Source of the DNA: Rana temporaria
Taxonomy: Eukaryota > Chordata > Amphibia > Anura > Ranidae
Reading direction: 5' to 3'
Assembly: GCF_905171775.1 (NCBI RefSeq)
Contig: NC_053491.1
Location: 112,075,682 to 112,139,681, forward strand
Length of the DNA: 64,000 nucleotides
The notes below the pieces were generated by a model. The model was not told the DNA's origin and searched no databases. It worked only from the letters and a program-made list of their open reading frames with translations. The translations under genes and the position numbers were made by a program. This document shows, one piece after another, positions 58,791 to 64,000 of this stretch (positions are counted from its first letter, which is position 1; the number at the start of each line of letters is the position of its first letter).

Positions 58791-59735
58791 GGGGTTGCAG
58801 TGTGCCCAGCTGACAGTGGTTCCTTGGACCCTGGGTCCTGAGTCCTTCCAAGTCCCAGCTCATGCCTTGTTTTTTGTTTTTTTTCCCCTCCATGTATCCA
58901 GCAGCTTTTTGGTACTTGCAGGCTATTAGAGAAGAGATCTCAGTGAACAATCCACCTGTACTTGTTCTGCTTCAGTAAGTAAATCCCACAAAGGGGCACC
59001 TTTCTGATCAGGACAAAGGCAGATTGTGTACAGGTAGGCCAGCATGGAGCTCACTGACAAGAGCCTGCTGCCTCCCAGGGCACAGAGTCCAGGGTTGGCA
59101 CACAGTGCACAGCAGGGGATCAGGTAGAGGAGATGAGGGCCAATGCTGGACATATTACATGGGGCTGGGGTGCTGACATTGCCTGCAGGTCTGGATGGAG
59201 GACAGTGAGGGGAATTCATGCTGCAGGTAGAACTCCAAAGATCAGTGTGTGAGTGTATTGTGCCTGAGATGGCCGGCTGCCTATGCACATCTGTCATCTA
59301 TCCACCCCCTTCCTCTTCCCACAGAAATATCAGCAGCTAGAAAACAACTCTGCTCCATTCAGAAATGTGTGCCCCGGGGATAAACGACTGCTCTCCGGAT
59401 AATGCACAGCCTGCTGCCAGCACTGGTATTCTACAAGACCATATGGGAGGGAGATGGAGGGATTAGTTACCCTACAGCATGGCAGAGCTGGGTCACCACT
59501 GTGCCTAGATGTCCATCATGTACATTAAACCGTGCCATCCCATGCCATGGAATCACCCATCCACTGCAATGGCTGCAGCACTACAGAATACATGTACACT
59601 TATCTAAAATACGGGGGACACATAAAGCACAGCTAAATCCAAGTGATAAGATATTTTGAATAAAAAATAAATAAAAAAATTGAAAGTTTTGAGTCTTATT
59701 AAAAAAATAATAAATCCAATGCCTGGGAAATTCTG
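58791..59735. other. Unique GC-richer sequence
   Basis: Few repeats; contains the 123-codon minus frame described separately and no other recognisable feature. Confidence 0.4.
58926..59297 (-). CDS. Hypothetical 123-codon open frame, gene status doubtful
   Basis: Not recognised. The frame lies in one of the few repeat-free, GC-richer parts of the window. The predicted peptide has two N-glycosylation-type sequons (NVST and NMSS, about residues 40-50). A hydrophobic, Cys-rich middle follows (GPHLLYLIPCCALCANPGLCALGG, about residues 53-76), then an acidic end (LLTEAEQVQVD). It could be a membrane or secreted exon, but a chance frame is equally likely. No splice sites, neighbours or family motif support it. 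The start is simply the first ATG. Confidence 0.15.
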   Translation of the reverse strand: MTDVHRQPAISGTIHSHTDLWSSTCSMNSPHCPPSRPAGNVSTPAPCNMSSIGPHLLYLIPCCALCANPGLCALGGSRLLSVSSMLAYLYTICLCPDQKGAPLWDLLTEAEQVQVDCSLRSLL

Positions 59736-59737
59736 AC

Positions 59738-59738
59738 C

Positions 59739-59779
<41 letters not shown>

Positions 59780-59969
59780 GTATTCTCATTATATGAGGTC
59801 AATAATCCCTTTCTTCTGTGGGCTGTTAATCCATTGTAGAGAGACTCCATAATATGACTGAATGGAGTCCATGAATGCAGTCTATAGGCTGAATAATCCC
59901 AAGTGTGTCTCTTAAAGAGGAGCTCTAAATTTTTACCAGTAGTTCATTATTGCAGTGTGTGGGGAGTAT

Positions 59970-60031
<62 letters not shown>

Positions 60032-60097
60032 AGGTCAATAGTCTTTTCTGTTAATCCATTTATGCCAATAATATCAATAATTCAGTGCGAGGGGGCC

Positions 60098-60130
<33 letters not shown>
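59738..60130. repeat. ATT microsatellites (three blocks)
   Basis: (ATT)n at about 59740-59778, 59967-60030 and 60099-60130, separated by sequences sharing AGGTCAATA and TCTTTTCTGTTAATCCAT. This suggests the whole segment duplicated. A matching (ATA)n lies at 60908-60939 in the opposite sense. Confidence 0.95.
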
Positions 60131-60131
<1 letters not shown>

Positions 60132-60905
60132 GGGTGTCAATATTCAGTTTATGTTATGTGACAATCCATTGTACAGTGTCCTCATAGGTGTGCGCAGCCT
60201 ATTGTATAAAGGTGTGCACCCCAAAGCTCAAACACACACACATGTGTCTATATGTATGTGCATGTCAGTAGGGCAGATATTGGTTTTAGTAGGACAATGG
60301 ATGATGCCAATAACGGTGTTGGTTATTGATGAGATTGGTGTGAGTAGGACAGTGGATATTGTCAGTAGCTTTTTATTTTTGTTATTTTATTATTTTTTAC
60401 ATTTTTTTTTCAGGAGCCCCATTGGGAGGCTTTGTTGAAATATCAGGGGTCTAAATAAAAAGGGACTGAGGACAGAGATTTCCCATTCCCTTTTCTCTGC
60501 AGCCTCAGCTGCACTGGACAATAAATGGCAAGTGCTCTGTGCTGAGCAGCTTCCTGTTCAACGCCCCCCCCCCCCCCCAGCAGGAAGGATCTGCGGCACA
60601 CTGGGTGATTAGGGTGTGCCCAGGCACACCTGGCACACCCTGTGCGCACACCTATGAGTGTCCTATATTTTTTTTTAACAGTAAATGCTAATAATAGGAT
60701 GTGTGGGGAATTATTATTGGTATTATTATCATGATTGTAATTATTATTGCTTGGGGTCAGTAAACCTATGTATGTTATTCCTTATAAGTTATTATTCCAT
60801 TGCACAGGGGCTCTTGTTGTATCGATATAATTATATCAATTGTGTGAAAAATTCCCTTATCATTAGAGCATGTGCCATGTGAGGATTATTATAACAATAA
60901 AAACT

Positions 60906-60944
<39 letters not shown>

Positions 60945-61620
60945 CCATGTAAATGCAAACATTAAAAATAAACAAAAGGTTAATTAAATACTGTGTGCAT
61001 GGTACTAATGAACCTAAGAGGGAATCAGCCACTCTATATTGGGGGAGATATATCAATATAGTGAATATGTTTACATTATAAAGTGATTTGATCCAATTTG
61101 ATCCAATAAGTGAACAACTGAAATAGAAATGGATTAGAACGTGCACTTTTTAGGGTAGTAATACTGTTGTTATTATTAATAATAATAATAATATTAATTA
61201 AAATGTTGTTTGGAACGAATCTAATGTCTGTGCTTAGTCCTAAAGGGTATCTGTATAGAGAGTTCTTCTGATGACGATGATTATTATTTAATCTATATTA
61301 TTGAACAGCGTTTTTAAAAGCAGCTCAGTTTACACCATAGATGGATGCCTTTTGTTATCCAGTTTGAGGCAGCTCAGAATTTTTTCCCCCTATGTCTGGG
61401 TATTTACATTTATTTAGTTTAACATTAAGACGCCTTCCGATATTATAAAGTGCATTAATATAATCGCTCTGAGTTAATGAAAGGCTGTGGAGTGCTGCAG
61501 ACTAAGCGGACCTGTCATTAGGACACAAGGAAATGTAGAGGAGGCCTCCTGCAGATAATGTACAGAGGTGAACTACCCAGGTACCAGGTGACATCCTGCT
61601 AGGATAGTCACAGTCCTAAG
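60131..61620. other. No gene recognised
   Basis: AT-rich with small ATT/ATA runs (60908-60939, 61165-61195) and a C run near 60563. Frames are short and low-complexity. Confidence 0.5.
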
Positions 61621-61624
61621 CCAC

Positions 61625-62190
61625 AGGAATTCATAAAAAAAACGTATTGTACTTAAATAATATGCTAGAACAGTTCTATACTGGGGATTCGTAAAAAACG
61701 AATTGCACTAAAATAATTTGCTAGAACAGTCCTATACTGGGGATTAACAAACGAATTTCACTAAAGTAATTTTCTAGAACAGTCCTATACTGGGGATTCA
61801 TAAAAAACGAATTGCACTTAAATAATTTTCTAGAACAGTCCTATACTGGGGATTCATAAAAAACGAATTGCACTAAAATAATTTTCTAGAACAGTCCTAT
61901 ACTGGGGATTCATAGAAAACGTATTGCACTAAAATAATTTGATAGAACAGTCCTACTGGGGATTAAAAAACGAATTTCACTAAAGCAATTTTTTAGAACA
62001 GTCCTATACTGGGCATTCATAGAAAACGAATTGCACTAGAATAATTTTCTAGAACAGTCCTATACTGGGGATTCATAAAAAACGAATTTCACTTAAATAA
62101 TTTGCTTGAACAGTCCTATACTGGGGATTAAAAACGAATTGCACTAAAATAGATTGCTTGAACAGTCCTATACTGGGGATTCATGTAACT
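61625..62190. repeat. 53-56-bp minisatellite
   Basis: About ten units of CTAGAACAGTCCTATACTGG then GGATTCATAAAAAACGAATT and GCACTAAAATAATTT; first spacing is 56 bases, later ones 53-56. Confidence 0.95.
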
Positions 62191-63645
62191 TATTGTACTT
62201 CAATAATCTCTAAGGTCCAAAGAGCCAGTCTTCCATCAGATGTATATATACAATACAGAGAGAGGTCTGCAATGGTGACCTTTGGGTCTATGATAGAATG
62301 GTGGAGACAGAAGAGACATTGCTATATTGTAGGTCAGCAGTAGTAAGATATAAAATCCCCCCTATGAGAGGTGTGGGGGGAAATCTGATGGCACTTATTT
62401 AAATGAATGTGATTTGCAGGCTGCCCCCTCCCAGCACACAACATATGTACATGGCATACAAAGGCTCTGTTTCTTTAAGAGAAGCTTCCTGCGCTCAGCA
62501 ATTTAGGAGGATCAAGTGTCTCTATCCAGATGGTCTAAACTGCATCAGACGACTCTCATCCAGGGGGGGACACCCAACCAGTCCTGAGACCTCTACAAAC
62601 CACAAAAATCCATGTCTACTATCACAATCCCAATACAGTATATACATCTTTATATACCTGTACCAACACACTGCTTATTAGTCAGGCTGTAGAGAACAGA
62701 AGGAAACCTGTCCAGCCACCAAGCTGCATACCTGCCATTGTTCTCTGAAGGTCCCAGGCTCCCATCCAGGTCCACACAGAGGAGGGAAGAGAGATCCACA
62801 AGACAGTGGCATGTCCTGGACAATGCTGGGGTATGGGGGTCCTACAGGGGCCCTTTATACATCCCTGGAAGCATGCAGGCTCCTCCTTCTCTTGTGCCCA
62901 ATATACCTGCTGTTTATCATTCTAAAGAATAAGCTTAGCAAGAAAAAAAAAAAACTTGCCCACCTCTTCCTACCTGATCCAGCTGTGGCAGGAGTTTGCA
63001 GGGATCCAGTTACCACCAAGTGAAAAGAAAACCTGTAATGGGATCTTATTGCCTTCATTAAGCAGGTTAACATTTGATCAGGAACAATCAGATAAGTAGT
63101 CCCTCACCCCCTACACCCCCAGTCATCACTGCCATCTTTTGCCACATCCCTTGTTTCTAGCTGATTAACTTTTGGAGAAGTTGAAACCTCATCTGAGTTT
63201 CAGGTCTCAATGAAAGAACAGGAGAGCAGCAAAGCCCCTCATGAATTTTTCATGTGCTCCATGCTTGTGTGCCTAACCTGGCTTGTTCCACATGACGTCT
63301 GCCATTGTGCTTGCTGTCTGTCAGGATGGGTGGGGGGATGTAACACAAGCACCCCAGTGGCATCAGGTCTCCTTTGTTGCTGCTGATGTGTGATACCTGT
63401 ACAGGAGAGGCTGCTGAATGGAGCAGACATGGCATAACTCTGCACTGGACACTGCTGAGCTGTCTAATCCTCTTGGCTCATGCTGAGCTACTACCAGTGC
63501 AGAACATATAGTACAAAATGATGGATTATTCCATACTAGAGGGGAATGTACACATTCTGCAGTCTAGTACTAGCTCTCACCTTGGGATTAAACCAAATAC
63601 TAGGACTGATTGCTAGAAAGATACACCACTGTACATTTATAGCCA
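62191..63645. other. Unique sequence, no gene recognised
   Basis: Balanced base composition, almost repeat-free. The frames at 62403-62681, 62738-63023 and 63239-63445 overlap on both strands and show no motif. Could be conserved noncoding DNA, but nothing in the sequence alone proves it. Confidence 0.4.
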
Positions 63646-63647
63646 AA

Positions 63648-63775
63648 ACCATAAAACAAAAATGTAATATGTTACAGCTTGCCAATTCTTGAATGTGGTG
63701 GCTGCATTTGTTTTGAATTTTTAGGCTTTTTTCCCTTTATTTTCACCTGTTGATCTGACCCGTAAGTCTGTTGTT
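63648..63775. mobile_element. T2-like MITE fragment
   Basis: ATGTTACAGCTTGCCAATTC and TGTGGTGGCTGCATTTG match the left arm of the 29584-30399 element with changes. No ends. Confidence 0.45.
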
Positions 63776-63784
63776 TTTCTGGTA

Positions 63785-63906
63785 TGTAGCGCTACCCCCT
63801 CAGGAGCCGCTGGTTGTTTTTGGGATCGGTGAATTAAGTTACCTCTAATCGTTGTCTAGGGTGATAGCAGTGAGTAGAGCAGTAAACGAATGTCCAATCA
63901 GCGAGA
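63785..63906 (-). mobile_element. LTR end related to the 1374-2359 solo LTR
   Basis: TGTAGCGCTACCCCC followed by GAGCCGCT, GTTACC and GTGAGTAGAGCAG parallels the reverse complement of the solo LTR 3' end. It is therefore the same or a sister family in minus orientation. It breaks off near 63906 into another repeat. Confidence 0.55.
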
Positions 63907-64000
63907 TACCGTATTTTCCGGCATATAAAACGACTTTCTAACCCCTTAAAATCTTCTCAAAAGTCCGGGGTCATCTTATACGCCGGTAACCTAACCTTAC
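63907..64000. mobile_element. Repeat with ACCGTATTTTCCGGC end, cut by the window
   Basis: TACCGTATTTTCCGGCATATAAA and the nearly mirrored CTTATACGCCGGTAA within 90 bases suggest an inverted-repeat element, incomplete here. Confidence 0.4.

Overview
This window looks like nuclear DNA of an amphibian, most likely a ranid-type frog. No intact cellular protein-coding gene can be recognised. The assignment rests on the mixture of repeats: several Tc1/mariner families, an L1/Tx1-type LINE, an L2-type LINE with a microsatellite-like 3' tail, and many foldback MITEs with TTAA target sites that resemble the Xenopus T2 (TTAAAG) family. There are also many Harbinger-like MITEs with TTA/TAA targets, and very long TA, TATC and ATT microsatellites. 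Species-level identity is inference.

Left compartment (about 1-37 kb) is a nested mosaic of dead mobile elements. In order it holds: a Harbinger-like MITE end; a TATA box followed by a hammerhead-like fold; a solo LTR with a 4-bp target duplication (1374-2359); a truncated Tc1 (3411-4564); a decayed hAT transposase N-terminus (minus strand, about 5690-6099); and an L1/Tx1 LINE with ORF1 and ORF2 remnants (about 7180-11297). Three further Tc1-type elements follow, stacked end to end and carrying younger MITEs (11298-15996). After that come T2-like foldback elements, a 1.67-kb non-autonomous hAT with a perfect 8-bp duplication (20969-22636), a poly(A) retroposon with a U2-snRNA-like head (23038-23646), and a minus-strand retroelement tail carrying a near-canonical hammerhead ribozyme fold (26836-26879). 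The stretch ends with a second hAT MITE whose interior became a 64-bp minisatellite (33623-34662), and an L2-like reverse transcriptase split by a MITE (35816-37062).

Right compartment (about 38-64 kb) is dominated by tandem DNA. At least eleven unrelated minisatellites (units from 10 to about 70 bp) and many microsatellites are separated by short unique stretches. One 46-bp array contains a T2-like MITE inserted exactly at the TTAA present in each unit. A 19-bp array contains an exact 420-bp internal duplication. The least repetitive part, about 56.8-63.6 kb, holds a promoter-like arrangement on the minus strand near 57.25-57.42 kb and one 123-codon open frame (58926-59297). Neither can be assigned to a gene.

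The coding remnants do not form a pathway. They are transposases and reverse transcriptases broken by stops, frameshifts, deletions and later insertions. Nesting gives relative ages: the LINEs and Tc1 copies are older, and the MITEs with near-perfect inverted repeats are younger. All coordinates and matches were read by eye. Family names rest on remembered family features, not on a database search.
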